Shown one piece after another: positions 43,102 to 52,273 of a stretch of DNA of 64,000 bases. Source of the stretch: Deminuibacter soli (GTDB lineage Bacteria > Bacteroidota > Bacteroidia > Chitinophagales > Chitinophagaceae). The notes beneath the pieces were generated by a model. The model was not told where the DNA came from, did no database searches, and saw only the letters and a program-made list of their open reading frames with translations. A program made the translations under genes and the position numbers. The stretch is from the NCBI RefSeq assembly GCF_003412455.1, contig NZ_QTJU01000001.1, forward strand, positions 248,001-312,000, in the 5' to 3' direction. Each line of letters begins with the position of its first letter. Within the stretch, counting starts at the first letter, position 1.

Positions 43102-44454
43102 TTACGCCACCACTTCCCTCGCATCTGCATAATGCGCCAAACCGTAATTGCGGCGCTGGCTTTCTTCAGGGTTCAGTACATGCCATTCAAACTCATCCCT
43201 GAAATGGCGGATGGCAGCAGCTACAGGCCATGCAGCAGCATCACCGAGCGGACAAATGGTATTGCCCTCAATGCGGCGCTGGATATCCCATAACAGGTCT
43301 ATATCGCTCATTTTACCTTTACCGGTATCAATTGCTTTCAATATTTTCTCCATCCAGCCGGTTCCTTCACGGCAGGGCGAGCACTGGCCGCAGCTTTCAT
43401 GACGGTAAAAACGCGCCAGTGTATAAGTGTTGCGCACCACGCACTGGTCTTCGTCCAGCACAATAAAACCGCCGCTACCCATCATAGATCCTGTTGCAAA
43501 ACCACCGTCGCTCAAACTTTCGTAGTTCATATAACGGGTTTCGCCTTTGGCTGTTTTCAGCAGCAGGTTGGCTGGCAGAATGGGAACAGATGATCCGCCC
43601 GGGATACAGGCTTTCAGGCGTTTCCCGTTAGGGATACCGCCACAATATTCGTCTGAATAAATAAACTCCTCTACAGAAATCGTCATGTCAATTTCATACA
43701 CGCCGGGTTTGTTGATATTACCGCATGCAGAAATCAACTTGGTACCGGTTGATTTACCTACGCCGATCTTGGCATATTCTTCACCGCCCATGTTAATGAT
43801 CGGCACTACGGCAGCCAGGGTTTCTACGTTGTTTACCACTGTTGGCCTGTCCCATGCACCTTTAATAGCCGGGAACGGCGGTTTAATACGTGGGTTACCA
43901 CGTTTGCCTTCCAGGCTTTCAATCAGCGCAGTTTCTTCACCGCAGATATATGCGCCGGCACCCCGGTGTACATATATTTCACAATCGAACCCTGTACCCA
44001 GGATGTTTTTACCAAGGAAGCCATTGGCCCTTGCTTCTTCAATGGCCTGTTCCAGGATATCGGGTATCCATGCGTACTCGCCACGGATATAAATATATGT
44101 TGCGTTTGAGCCTAATGCAAAAGAAGATACAATCAGCCCCTCAATCAGCAGGTGAGGCAAAAACTCCATCAGGTACCTGTCTTTAAATGTACCCGGCTCG
44201 CTTTCGTCGGCATTACATACCAGGTGACGGGGAACACCTTCCGGTTTGGCAATAAAACTCCATTTCATACCGGTAGGGAAACCGGCGCCGCCACGGCCAC
44301 GCAGGCCGCTTTTCTTCACCTCTTCCACAATGGTATCGGGCGTCATTTCTTTCAGTGCTTTTTCAACACTGCGGTAGCCGCCTTCGCGACGGTACACATC
44401 AAAATAACGGATACCTTCAACATGTGCTTTATCTAACAAAAGTTTTACTCCCAT
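43102..44454 (-). CDS. nuoF: NADH-quinone oxidoreductase subunit F
   Basis: This 450-residue subunit binds NADH, FMN and cluster N3. The sequence shows the GRGGAGFPTGMKW nucleotide loop, the EPGTFKDRYLME segment, and the cluster ligands ESCGQCSPCREG plus a late cysteine (NTICPLGDAAAWP). It is the electron entry point of complex I. Neighbours are the VOC gene upstream (107 bp gap) and the GxxExxY cassette downstream. Confidence 0.96.
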   Translation of the reverse strand: MGVKLLLDKAHVEGIRYFDVYRREGGYRSVEKALKEMTPDTIVEEVKKSGLRGRGGAGFPTGMKWSFIAKPEGVPRHLVCNADESEPGTFKDRYLMEFLPHLLIEGLIVSSFALGSNATYIYIRGEYAWIPDILEQAIEEARANGFLGKNILGTGFDCEIYVHRGAGAYICGEETALIESLEGKRGNPRIKPPFPAIKGAWDRPTVVNNVETLAAVVPIINMGGEEYAKIGVGKSTGTKLISACGNINKPGVYEIDMTISVEEFIYSDEYCGGIPNGKRLKACIPGGSSVPILPANLLLKTAKGETRYMNYESLSDGGFATGSMMGSGGFIVLDEDQCVVRNTYTLARFYRHESCGQCSPCREGTGWMEKILKAIDTGKGKMSDIDLLWDIQRRIEGNTICPLGDAAAWPVAAAIRHFRDEFEWHVLNPEESQRRNYGLAHYADAREVVA

Positions 44455-44561
44455 ATCATCTGAGCTTTATAGGCTGCAGTATTTAACTGCCTGCCTTATT
44501 TGAAGTTATTACCCGCAGGTAACAACAGCCTGGTGTATTGTTCGCAGCGGTTTTACCGCAT

Positions 44562-44966
44562 TTATTTTTGTTCACAGTTAAACATCCAGCTTACCCCGAA
44601 TGGGTCTTGCAGCATCCCGAAATACGCGCCCCAGAACTGATCCTGCAAAGGCATTACTACTTTGCCGCCTGCCGCCATTTTAGTAAAAACGGTTTCCATC
44701 TGGTTGCGGTCGGGCACTTCTACGGATAGCTGGATATTACCTTCAGTTGAAACCGGCTGACCTTTAAACACATCCGATACCATGATCATGTTATCACCGA
44801 ATGTGAGCCTTGCATGTATTACTTTCTGCTTGTAATCCTCATCCACAGGCATGGGAGAATCGCCGTAACGCTGTAAGGCAATGATCTCGCCACCCAGCGC
44901 CTCTTTATAAAAGTTCAGCGCTTCTTCGGCATTGCCGGCAAAATGCAGATAAGGAGTAAGTTTCAT
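44562..44966 (-). CDS. VOC-family (glyoxalase/PhnB-like) protein
   Basis: This 134-residue protein has the paired beta-alpha-beta-beta-beta modules of the vicinal oxygen chelate fold. It starts MKLTPYLHFAGNAEEALNFYKEALGGEI and ends DQFWGAYFGMLQDPFGVSWMFN, which is characteristic of PhnB/3-demethylubiquinone-like VOC proteins. Metal ligands cannot be assigned with certainty. Its place between nuoE and nuoF (15 bp after nuoE) is unusual and probably not functional coupling to complex I. The ATG at 44966 is used. Confidence 0.88.
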   Translation of the reverse strand: MKLTPYLHFAGNAEEALNFYKEALGGEIIALQRYGDSPMPVDEDYKQKVIHARLTFGDNMIMVSDVFKGQPVSTEGNIQLSVEVPDRNQMETVFTKMAAGGKVVMPLQDQFWGAYFGMLQDPFGVSWMFNCEQK

Positions 44967-44981
44967 ATACAGCAACAATTT

Positions 44982-45482
44982 TTAGTTGTTCTGCGCAGCT
45001 TTGCTTCTGCACTCTTCAATCAGCTGGTCAACCTTCTCTTTCGTCAGGTGCTCCCTGAAATGTTTGCCCAGCTGCATCATAGGTGCATAACCGCAGGCGC
45101 CCAGGCACTCTACCGTTTTCAGCGTAAACATACCATCAGCCGTGGTTTCACCGGGTTTAATACCCAGCTTGGTACCAATGTAAGCAATGATATCATCGCT
45201 GCCGCGCAACATACACGGACCAGTCTGGCAAACCTCGAACATATATTTACCAACCGGTTTCAGGTTGTACATGCTGTAAAATGTGGCCACCTCGTACACT
45301 TCAATCGGCGTTATCTGTAACAGCTCTGCCACATAATCCATCACAGGCACATCTAACCAGTTACCAAATTCTTCCTGGGCCAGGTGCAGCAAAGGCAACA
45401 AAGCACTTTTCTGCTTCCCTTCCGGGTAGCGGGCAATGATTTCGTTTACCTTGTTGATTTTATCGTCTGAAAACTTCACCAT
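44982..45482 (-). CDS. nuoE: NADH-quinone oxidoreductase subunit E
   Basis: This 166-residue thioredoxin-fold subunit binds the [2Fe-2S] cluster N1a through CQTGPC and CLGAC, all four cysteines present. It partners NuoF in the NADH module. The upstream gap to nuoD is 223 bp, larger than elsewhere in the operon, and holds decayed repeat sequence. Confidence 0.94.
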   Translation of the reverse strand: MVKFSDDKINKVNEIIARYPEGKQKSALLPLLHLAQEEFGNWLDVPVMDYVAELLQITPIEVYEVATFYSMYNLKPVGKYMFEVCQTGPCMLRGSDDIIAYIGTKLGIKPGETTADGMFTLKTVECLGACGYAPMMQLGKHFREHLTKEKVDQLIEECRSKAAQNN

Positions 45483-45705
45483 ATAATTTGAAAATTTGGG
45501 AATTTGAAAATGTGTAAATAGAAAACCCAGACCCTTATTTACTTATTTTCAAATTGCATTTGCTCTTCCTTATATCCTGGTATTATGAAAACCCGAAAAC
45601 TTCGCTAAATCCTCTGTGCCCTCAGTGTCTGCCTCCTCCGTGTCCTTTGTGTTTAAAACCTACGCTCCGGCAGCTAATTTTCAAATCTTCAAATTACCAC
45701 ATTAA
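45483..45705. other. Gap between nuoD and nuoE with degenerate short repeats
   Basis: No gene is seen. The part at 45611-45654 reads on the minus strand as imperfect tandem units of ACACAAAGGACACGGAGG type. Such purine-rich 10-12-mers resemble the flanks of the GxxExxY cassette and may mark a lost insertion. Confidence 0.4.
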
Positions 45706-46935
45706 CTAAGCGTCCATTTCACCTGCAATCAGGTTCAGGCTGCTCAGTACCAGCACCGCATCAGCCAGCATTGAATCTTTTACCAGCTCGGGATAAGCCT
45801 GGTAATAGATAAAGCAGGGGCGTCTGAAATGCAAACGGTAAGGCGAACGGCCGCCGTCACTAATCATATAAAAGCCCAGCTCACCATTGCCGCCTTCTAC
45901 TGAATGATATACCTCACCCGCCGGGATAGCCGTTTCACCCATAATGATTTTAAAGTGCCATATCAGCGCTTCCATTTTGGTGTACACATCTTGCTTTTTA
46001 GGCAGGTAATATTCGGGAACATTGGCGTGAAACACTTCAGCTTCCTCACCTTTGAATTGTTGTATTTTCTCGTACGCCTGGCGCACAATGCTCAGCGATT
46101 CCCATATTTCTTCGTTGCGCACCAGCCAGCGGTCGTATACATCACCGGTAGTACCAACGGGAATTTTGAAGTCGAAATCTTCATAGCTGCTGTAGGGCGT
46201 ATGCACACGCACATCATAATCTACACCGGCAGCACGCAGGTTAGGACCAGTAAAGCCGTAGTTCAATGCCCTTTCAGCACTGATAGGACCCGCACCCACA
46301 CAACGCTCTACGAAAATGCGGTTGCGTTTCAGCAGGTTTTCAAATTCTTTCATCACTTTGGGAAACTCATCGAGGAACGATTCGAGTTTGCTCCAGGCAG
46401 CAGGTGTAAAGTTTCTTTCAAAACCACCGATTCTGCCAATATTGGTTGTTAAACGTGAGCCGCAGATCTCTTCATAAATTTCATAGATGCGTTCACGGTA
46501 TTGCATCACATACAAAAACACCGACAATGCGCCGGCATCCACGCCAATTACCGAGTTACAGATCACGTGATCCGCAATACGCGCCAGCTCCATGATAATC
46601 ACACGCATGTAGTCAACCCTTTTAGGCGTAACCACACCCAGTAATTTCTCACAGGTCATATGCCAGCCCATGTTGTTGATGGGGCTTGAACAATAGTTGA
46701 GACGGTCGGTAAGCGGGGTAATCTGGTAAAGCGGTCTTCTTTCGGCCAGTTTTTCAAAAGCGCGGTGAATGTAACCTACGGTTGATTCAGCAGACACGAC
46801 CCTTTCACCATCCATTTCCAGGATATTCTGGAATACACCGTGTGTAGCAGGGTGCGTAGGCCCGAGATTGAGGGTTGTGGTTTGCCTTTCGATAGATCCA
46901 TCAGGCAACTTGATATTATGTTGATGCTCTTGCAT
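45706..46935 (-). CDS. nuoD: NADH-quinone oxidoreductase subunit D
   Basis: This 409-residue hydrogenase-like subunit lines the quinone site. Conserved elements are LNLGPTHPATHGVF, GYIHRAFEKLAE and the C-terminal PYRLHFRRPCFIYYQ...ADAVLVLSSLNLIAGEMDA. It is separate from NuoC, unlike in E. coli. Start at the ATG at 46935, 63 bp after the nuoC stop. Confidence 0.96.
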   Translation of the reverse strand: MQEHQHNIKLPDGSIERQTTTLNLGPTHPATHGVFQNILEMDGERVVSAESTVGYIHRAFEKLAERRPLYQITPLTDRLNYCSSPINNMGWHMTCEKLLGVVTPKRVDYMRVIIMELARIADHVICNSVIGVDAGALSVFLYVMQYRERIYEIYEEICGSRLTTNIGRIGGFERNFTPAAWSKLESFLDEFPKVMKEFENLLKRNRIFVERCVGAGPISAERALNYGFTGPNLRAAGVDYDVRVHTPYSSYEDFDFKIPVGTTGDVYDRWLVRNEEIWESLSIVRQAYEKIQQFKGEEAEVFHANVPEYYLPKKQDVYTKMEALIWHFKIIMGETAIPAGEVYHSVEGGNGELGFYMISDGGRSPYRLHFRRPCFIYYQAYPELVKDSMLADAVLVLSSLNLIAGEMDA

Positions 46936-46998
46936 GTTACTTTGAAATAGGCTAATATGAGAATGGGCAATGTATTTACAGGCTGTTGCAGCACATCA

Positions 46999-47517
46999 CT
47001 AGTTGATGTGACCGCCGCGGCCAAACATGTCATCGTCTTTATCTATACGTGTCTGATCTTCGAGCGGAAACTCCTTGCGCATCGGGAAATAATCCATTTC
47101 ATCCACATTTAATATGCGCTTCAGGTTAGGATGCCCAACGAAGTTTACACCATAAAAATCATAGGTTTCACGCTCCATCCAGTTAGCACTCTGGTACAGT
47201 GCCGTAGCAGTGTACACGTCGGGCTCGGTTACAGCAGTGAATACTTTTAAACGGATACGCACATTTTCTGCGAGGTTATGCAGATGGTACACTACAGCCA
47301 GTTCGCGGCCCGGCGCATCAGGATAATGCACAGCCGTTAAATCAGTTAAAAAGCGAAAACCCAGTGCTTCATCGTCGTGCAGAAACTGCATCACTTTCAG
47401 GTTATGCGATTTGGGCACTTCAAAAGTAAACATGCCGTAAGGCTGTTCAACACCTGTAACCAGTTCTCCGAATTTTTCCTGTAACCGTTGCTGTATGTAT
47501 TCGTTTGTTAAGGCCAT
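46999..47517 (-). CDS. nuoC: NADH-quinone oxidoreductase subunit C
   Basis: This 172-residue 30-kDa-type subunit of the peripheral arm shows the signature ERETYDFYGVNFVGHPNLKRIL and a terminal EFPLEDQTR. It contacts NuoD and NuoI. It lies 14 bp after the nuoB stop. Confidence 0.94.
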   Translation of the reverse strand: MALTNEYIQQRLQEKFGELVTGVEQPYGMFTFEVPKSHNLKVMQFLHDDEALGFRFLTDLTAVHYPDAPGRELAVVYHLHNLAENVRIRLKVFTAVTEPDVYTATALYQSANWMERETYDFYGVNFVGHPNLKRILNVDEMDYFPMRKEFPLEDQTRIDKDDDMFGRGGHIN

Positions 47518-47531
47518 GAGTTTATTTCCGT

Positions 47532-48122
47532 TTATTGAATACCGTAGGTACCCAACAGGTTTTTATAATGTTCGCTGTTTCTGCGGCGCAGGCTTTCGTT
47601 GTGCACCAGCTCCTGTATTTTAATTACACCATCCAAAATGGCTTCAGGGCGTGGAGGGCAGCCGGGCACATACACGTCAACCGGTATAATCTGGTCAATT
47701 CCCTGTAATACAGAATAAGTATCGAATATACCACCTGAAGAGGCGCAGGCGCCAACAGCCAGTACCCAGCGCGGCTCAGCCATCTGCAGGTATACCTGGC
47801 GCAGTACCGGTGCCATTTTCTTGGCAATGGTACCCATTACCATCAGCAAATCACACTGGCGCGGGGTAAAGCCCATACGTTCTGAACCAAAACGGGCCAG
47901 ATCGTAATGCGAACCCATGGTCGCCATAAATTCAATACCACAGCATGAGGTAGCGAATGGCAGCGGCCAAATGGAGTTTTTACGTGCTAAACCAACAACT
48001 TTTTCCAGTGATGTGGCGAAATATCCTTCCCCCTGTAAGCCGGCAGGCATGTCGGCAATAGCGATATTGTCATGAATATCAGCTTGCTTGGGGTGTATGT
48101 TGAATCGGACCGGACGGGGCAT
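47532..48122 (-). CDS. nuoB: NADH-quinone oxidoreductase subunit B
   Basis: This 196-residue subunit carries the terminal cluster N2. The ligands are in SCCGIEFM (tandem cysteines), GACASSGG and VPGCPPRPEAI. It donates electrons to quinone with NuoD. The ATG at 48122 is chosen over the TTG at 48149. A -7/-33 promoter pair lies upstream, so nuoB starts a transcript separate from nuoA. Confidence 0.95.
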   Translation of the reverse strand: MPRPVRFNIHPKQADIHDNIAIADMPAGLQGEGYFATSLEKVVGLARKNSIWPLPFATSCCGIEFMATMGSHYDLARFGSERMGFTPRQCDLLMVMGTIAKKMAPVLRQVYLQMAEPRWVLAVGACASSGGIFDTYSVLQGIDQIIPVDVYVPGCPPRPEAILDGVIKIQELVHNESLRRRNSEHYKNLLGTYGIQ

Positions 48123-48209
48123 AATGTTCACTTTTTCTATATGAAACAAACTGCAGGAAACCGAAGTTTGTACCGGGTTAAATTTAGTATGCCTTTACCA
48201 AAAGGCAGA

Positions 48210-48243
48210 CAAAAATATGACACTACTACCAATTTCAATCAAA
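48210..48243 (-). promoter_or_regulatory. Putative promoter of nuoBCDEFGHIJKLMN
   Basis: On the minus strand TTTG (48240-48243) and TATTTTTG (48210-48217) fit the Bacteroidota -33/-7 pattern with a 22-bp spacer, slightly longer than the usual 19-21. The predicted 5' leader of nuoB is about 80 bases. Confidence 0.45.
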
Positions 48244-48303
48244 TGTTTTAACAACTTTCAAAACATTTTGAAAATGTTTATACCGTTTGCACACAATAAA
48301 AAA

Positions 48304-48323
48304 GCAGCGGTAACAACCGCTGC
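48304..48323 (-). terminator. Terminator between nuoA and nuoB
   Basis: GCAGCGGT-n4-ACCGCTGC is followed on the minus strand by TTTTTTATT. It lies 65 bp after the nuoA stop. Confidence 0.75.
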
Positions 48324-48388
48324 CTTCCATTATTTCAAAATCAACTGAAGCCGTGTTACATACGGCCTTGTGACAGCATAGTGATCCA

Positions 48389-48790
48389 TTAATCTTCCCA
48401 AACCAGGGCACCTTTCTTAATAATATAGAAAAAGCCCACGATAAAGAAACCTACAAACATCAGTACTGAGTAAAAACCGCTCCAGCCCAATGCCCTGAAG
48501 TTAACCGCATAGGGATAGAAGAAAATTACCTCCACATCAAACAGCACAAACAGGATAGCCACCAGGAAGTATTTAATCGCCATCGGCGTACGCGCATTAC
48601 CATGCGTTTCAATACCGCTGGTAAAGGTGGCGAGCTTGTCGGCCGTTTTACGTTTGGGACCCAGCAAATGCGTTACAATCATCATCGTAGCCACAAAACC
48701 CAGCGCAAAAAGCAACTGAAGGGCAATGGGCAGGTAATTGGCTGCGGTATTGGCCTGGGGCGCATCGAGTAACAAACCTGTGATATGCAT
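48389..48790 (-). CDS. nuoA: NADH-quinone oxidoreductase subunit A
   Basis: This is an approximately 133-residue, three-helix membrane subunit with the conserved KYFLVAILFVLFDVEVIFFYPYA signature. The ATG at 48790 is favoured: the upstream ATG at 48853 lies in the loop of a terminator, whereas a TATTTTTG box (48811-48818) sits 20 bp before 48790, and the shorter product has the family's length. nuoA is separated from nuoB by 266 bp and a terminator. Confidence 0.9.
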   Translation of the reverse strand: MHITGLLLDAPQANTAANYLPIALQLLFALGFVATMMIVTHLLGPKRKTADKLATFTSGIETHGNARTPMAIKYFLVAILFVLFDVEVIFFYPYAVNFRALGWSGFYSVLMFVGFFIVGFFYIIKKGALVWED

Positions 48791-48838
48791 GTAGTGGATT
48801 GTTTGAGTGGCAAAAATAAGCGCTAATGTATATAAAAG

Positions 48839-48869
48839 AAAAACTCCCTGCATAAATCAGGGAGTTTTT
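48839..48869 (-). terminator. Terminator after the TPR gene
   Basis: AAAAACTCCCTG-n7-CAGGGAGTTTTT forms a 12-bp stem, followed by TTTTC on the minus strand. It is 70 bp after the TPR gene stop. Confidence 0.85.
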
Positions 48870-48939
48870 CTTTATCAGGTGTTGTTTACAGTTGCTTTGC
48901 TCTTAGATAGAATACTGTAAACTGTAGTGTTATTGGTAA

Positions 48940-50661
48940 TTACTTACTCGACTTACCGCCGCCGGCTTTACTTCCGCCGTTTGAACCTTTGCTGCCGCCG
49001 CCGTTTGAACCGCCTTTAGGCGCGTTGGCTTTCTGCTTGAATTTCTGCAGCTGTGCCAGGTAAGCAGGGTACTGTGTATTGGTAGGATCCATTGCTACTG
49101 CTTTCTCAAACTCAGCAATCGCCTGGTCTACATCTTTCGCAGTATTCGCATAGTAACCGCCCAGAATGGCATGGTAGTAACCAATGATCTGTTTGTTTTT
49201 AACGGTGTCTTTGCTCAGGAAAGTGATGTAATCATTGATAGGACCAACTGCTTTGGCACCGGTTGTGTCAGCAGCCTGTGCACTTTTCACTGCCAGTGAA
49301 TAACCCAGCGCCTGGTCAGGATATTTTTCACGGTAAATAGCAAACATGCTGTCAGCTACGGTATAGTCTTTTGCATCCATCGCTGCAGTACCCAGGTTAA
49401 AGATGTCAGCGTTAGACATTTTAGGATTTATTGCTGCACTTTTTTTCAGGTAATCGTAACGTTCAGCAGGCATGTTCATGGCTTTGTACGCGCTGGCAAT
49501 GCTGTCGTAGTAGCTCATCTGGTTAGCTTTTACGGTATCCAGTGCCTGTGCTTTCAACAGGTAAGTAATCGCGTTCTGCTCGCTGCCCTTTACATGTTTC
49601 AGGAAGTTACCGGCACCTTTATAGGCATCCAAGGGAATTTTAGCTGAATCTTCAGATGTCAGGTATTTATCCCAGTAGGTTTTAGCCTGGGCAGTATCAC
49701 CAACACGGCCATAGTCCATCGCGTAAACCAATGAAATAGGTTTGTAGTCCTTACAAGCACCTGCTTCCATTTCTTTCGCTTTGTTGATTGATTCCTGGTA
49801 TTTACCGGCACGGAACAGGTAATCGGCCATGTAGAAATCAGTAGCACAATCTTTATCAGCGTTGGCAATATATTTATCCAAAAACTCTTTTGCTGCGTTT
49901 ACGTCTTTATCAGAGTAGTAGTTAAAGTAAGCAAGGTAAACAGGAGCGTAAGTTGCATCAGCAGTTACGGCATCTCCAAACCATTTGTCCATTGCTTCTT
50001 TGTTGTTCTGGCTCTGGTAAATTAAACCGGTGCGGTAGTATGCTTTTGCATATTTGGGATCACGCACGGTTGCTTCGCGGTAAGCTTCTACAGCGTCACC
50101 GCCTTTTTCACCACCTTGTTTCAGGTACAGGATACCCATGTTAATGAAGATATCCGGGTTTTTAGGATCAAGTTCAGCTGCTTTTTTCAGCTTCTCGATA
50201 CCGTATGCAGGATCACCCTGTTTGCCGCTGCCCGCTGCATTGGCACGGCCAATGGCATTCAGGATAGCAGGGTCAGGCTGACCTTTGGTTTTACCTTTCG
50301 TTGCAGTTGTTGCAGTAATTGCCTGCTCAAATTTCTGTTTGGCAGAATTGATATCACCACCGGTGAGCAATTCCACTTCACCAGAACCCACCCATATCCA
50401 CGGATCATTTACACCATCGGTAAGGGCTTTCTGGTACAATGCCTTGGCAGCATTGTAATCTTTATCCTGGATAAATGCCTGCCCCAGCCAGTAAATGGCA
50501 TATGCATCTTTGGGTTTGTCGTTCACCAGTTTCTGCAGCACTTCCTTTGCACTCTTGTTTTTTTCATAGTACAGGAATTTTATACCATCATCAACAGACT
50601 GCGCAAACGCAATCGCAGAGGTAAATGCTAACGCCAGCAATGTTAAAGCTGTTTTCTTCAT
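48940..50661 (-). CDS. Exported tetratricopeptide-repeat protein
   Basis: This 573-residue protein has a signal peptide (ends AIAFAQS) and at least eight TPR-like helical pairs, e.g. AYAIYWLGQAFIQDKDYNAAKALYQKAL and YAKAYYRTGLIYQSQNNKEAMDKWF. The tail is low-complexity glycine/serine/lysine. TPR arrays are protein-interaction scaffolds; it is probably periplasmic. It lies 59 bp after a PstS-like lipoprotein gene, and the pairing suggests a shared envelope role. Confidence 0.88.
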   Translation of the reverse strand: MKKTALTLLALAFTSAIAFAQSVDDGIKFLYYEKNKSAKEVLQKLVNDKPKDAYAIYWLGQAFIQDKDYNAAKALYQKALTDGVNDPWIWVGSGEVELLTGGDINSAKQKFEQAITATTATKGKTKGQPDPAILNAIGRANAAGSGKQGDPAYGIEKLKKAAELDPKNPDIFINMGILYLKQGGEKGGDAVEAYREATVRDPKYAKAYYRTGLIYQSQNNKEAMDKWFGDAVTADATYAPVYLAYFNYYSDKDVNAAKEFLDKYIANADKDCATDFYMADYLFRAGKYQESINKAKEMEAGACKDYKPISLVYAMDYGRVGDTAQAKTYWDKYLTSEDSAKIPLDAYKGAGNFLKHVKGSEQNAITYLLKAQALDTVKANQMSYYDSIASAYKAMNMPAERYDYLKKSAAINPKMSNADIFNLGTAAMDAKDYTVADSMFAIYREKYPDQALGYSLAVKSAQAADTTGAKAVGPINDYITFLSKDTVKNKQIIGYYHAILGGYYANTAKDVDQAIAEFEKAVAMDPTNTQYPAYLAQLQKFKQKANAPKGGSNGGGSKGSNGGSKAGGGKSSK

Positions 50662-50720
50662 GGTCTTCAGTTTACAGTTTTTACAGTTGATTTATTCGGT
50701 ATTATACGTCGTGTTTTGTT

Positions 50721-51647
50721 TTACCTGTTGTCTACCTTGCGAACGTTGAAATTCATCTTGCCGGGTACCAGGTAGGCTCTTCTAAATACCAACTGGCCCC
50801 GTTCCAGGCTCATGAAATTCACAAACCCGTTTCCAAGACCAGTAAAATTTTCTTTAAGCACGTAATACAAAGGCCGTACCAAAGGATACATGTTCCATGA
50901 AATGGTAGCCTGTGACGGCTTTGCAAAAGTGTCGCTTACACAAGTGGTGCATTGCAGTAATGCATAACGCACTTTTTGCATATAAGCCTGCTGGCCGGGG
51001 TCTTCCTGGTCGCCAACCCAGCTCAAACCAACAAAGCCAATGGCATTTTTATTGGCTGCAACATAATCCAGTACTGCTTTGCTTCCTGCTGCGGCCATTA
51101 CATTTTTGCCAAACGTACCGCCCTTTAATACTGAATCTGATAAATACCGCACCGTACTGGTAGCATTGTTTCCGTCCACCACCACCGGGTGTGGAGCACC
51201 TTCACCAGCCAGCAGCAAGTCTTTCAGCTGCTTCATGGTAAACAGGCTGTCTGTTGCACCTGCATTAATTACCGCGCTTACCGCATCATAGGCCAGTATA
51301 TCCCATGTGGGCTTGAATGATAACTTGCTTTCGTAATAATCAGATTCCGCTTTTGTTAATCCTTTCGCTACAATAATCATACGCGTACTGTCACTCTGCA
51401 GATCGCGGAAACAATCAGCCTCAGACTTGTAAGATGCGATAATTTTTGTATCGGGATAAGTATTCTGGTATACATGAATCAGTTGCTCAACTACCGGCTT
51501 AAAGGTTTCATCCACGCTGATATGGATAGAGCCGCTTTTTGGAGTGTCACTTACTGCCTTTACAGGTTTATTATTGCAGGCCGTCATTAGTAAAACCAGC
51601 AAAACAAAACCACATATCCAACAAAAAATACGTCCTGGTTGCTTCAT
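50721..51647 (-). CDS. PstS-like substrate-binding lipoprotein
   Basis: This 308-residue precursor has a lipoprotein signal ending LMTAC (C24). The mature part matches the PBP-like_2 phosphate-binding type: GSIHISVDETFKPVVEQLIHVYQNTYP, a central ATSTVRYLSDSVLKGG anion-loop region and IGFVGLSWVGDQ. No pst transporter genes are near, so it may act as a sensor or adaptor instead of a permease component. It is 2 bp after a small membrane protein gene. Confidence 0.85.
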   Translation of the reverse strand: MKQPGRIFCWICGFVLLVLLMTACNNKPVKAVSDTPKSGSIHISVDETFKPVVEQLIHVYQNTYPDTKIIASYKSEADCFRDLQSDSTRMIIVAKGLTKAESDYYESKLSFKPTWDILAYDAVSAVINAGATDSLFTMKQLKDLLLAGEGAPHPVVVDGNNATSTVRYLSDSVLKGGTFGKNVMAAAGSKAVLDYVAANKNAIGFVGLSWVGDQEDPGQQAYMQKVRYALLQCTTCVSDTFAKPSQATISWNMYPLVRPLYYVLKENFTGLGNGFVNFMSLERGQLVFRRAYLVPGKMNFNVRKVDNR

Positions 51648-51649
51648 AA

Positions 51650-51880
51650 TTAATATTGTCTCTTTATGCCTCTATATAACCTGAAGCCGCCATACAATAC
51701 AAACATACCACCCAGCATATTGCGCATCAAAGGGTCAAGCGCAGCGATCTGGGGAATCTTTTTACTGCCAAAAAACAACACTATTCCCATGCCCAGAATC
51801 AGTAAACCCATTCCGGCATCGTAAATAGTGCGCATCAAAGTATAACTTTTTCGCTGCTTCTCTTTGTAATCCTGTTCCAT
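51650..51880 (-). CDS. Small membrane protein, two helices
   Basis: This 76-residue protein has a basic start (MEQDYKEKQRKSYTLMR) and two hydrophobic stretches: IYDAGMGLLILGMGIVLFFGSK, and MLGGMFVLYGGFRLY ending in RGIKRQY. Function unknown. Position directly before the PstS-like lipoprotein and TPR genes suggests one operon. Confidence 0.75.
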   Translation of the reverse strand: MEQDYKEKQRKSYTLMRTIYDAGMGLLILGMGIVLFFGSKKIPQIAALDPLMRNMLGGMFVLYGGFRLYRGIKRQY

Positions 51881-52217
51881 TTAACAAAAAATTGAAGTTG
51901 GAAGATGGGCAATTTAGGTAAAAATCGTTTCAGATGCCGATATATTAGGGCAGAACAACAAAATTTGCCGCGATTGAATTCATCGTACACCAATTACTAT
52001 TATTCTTCATGTTAAACACCTTTTACCCGCTATCACCCTGTCTGCTAATCAGATGCAGCCCCTCCCCTTTTTCCACATGAAACGTTGCCGTTTTAACAGA
52101 AGCGAAACCAGGCTCAATGTTCTATTGTTTCATTGTTCAATGGCCATTTCCAGTCAAACTATCTGTCTTTGAAACCATTGAACCATCAAGCCATCAGGCA
52201 ATCCAACCATTGAACTA
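51881..52217. repeat. Intergenic region with degenerate CCATTGAA repeats
   Basis: No gene is seen. From 52171 to about 52242 the sequence is built of imperfect units such as GAACCATT, GAACCATCAAG, CAACCATTGAACTATTTGAACTATT, a pattern frequent between Bacteroidota genes and without known function. Confidence 0.5.
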
Positions 52218-52250
52218 TTTGAACTATTGAACCATTTGAACCTATCTTTG
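52218..52250 (+). promoter_or_regulatory. Promoter of the tyrosine phosphatase gene
   Basis: TTTG at 52218-52221 and TATCTTTG at 52243-52250 are 21 bp apart, an exact match to the Bacteroidota -33/-7 pattern. The ATG follows 24 bp after the -7 box. Confidence 0.7.
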
Positions 52251-52273
52251 CAGCGTTTTTTAAAGAGGTTTTG

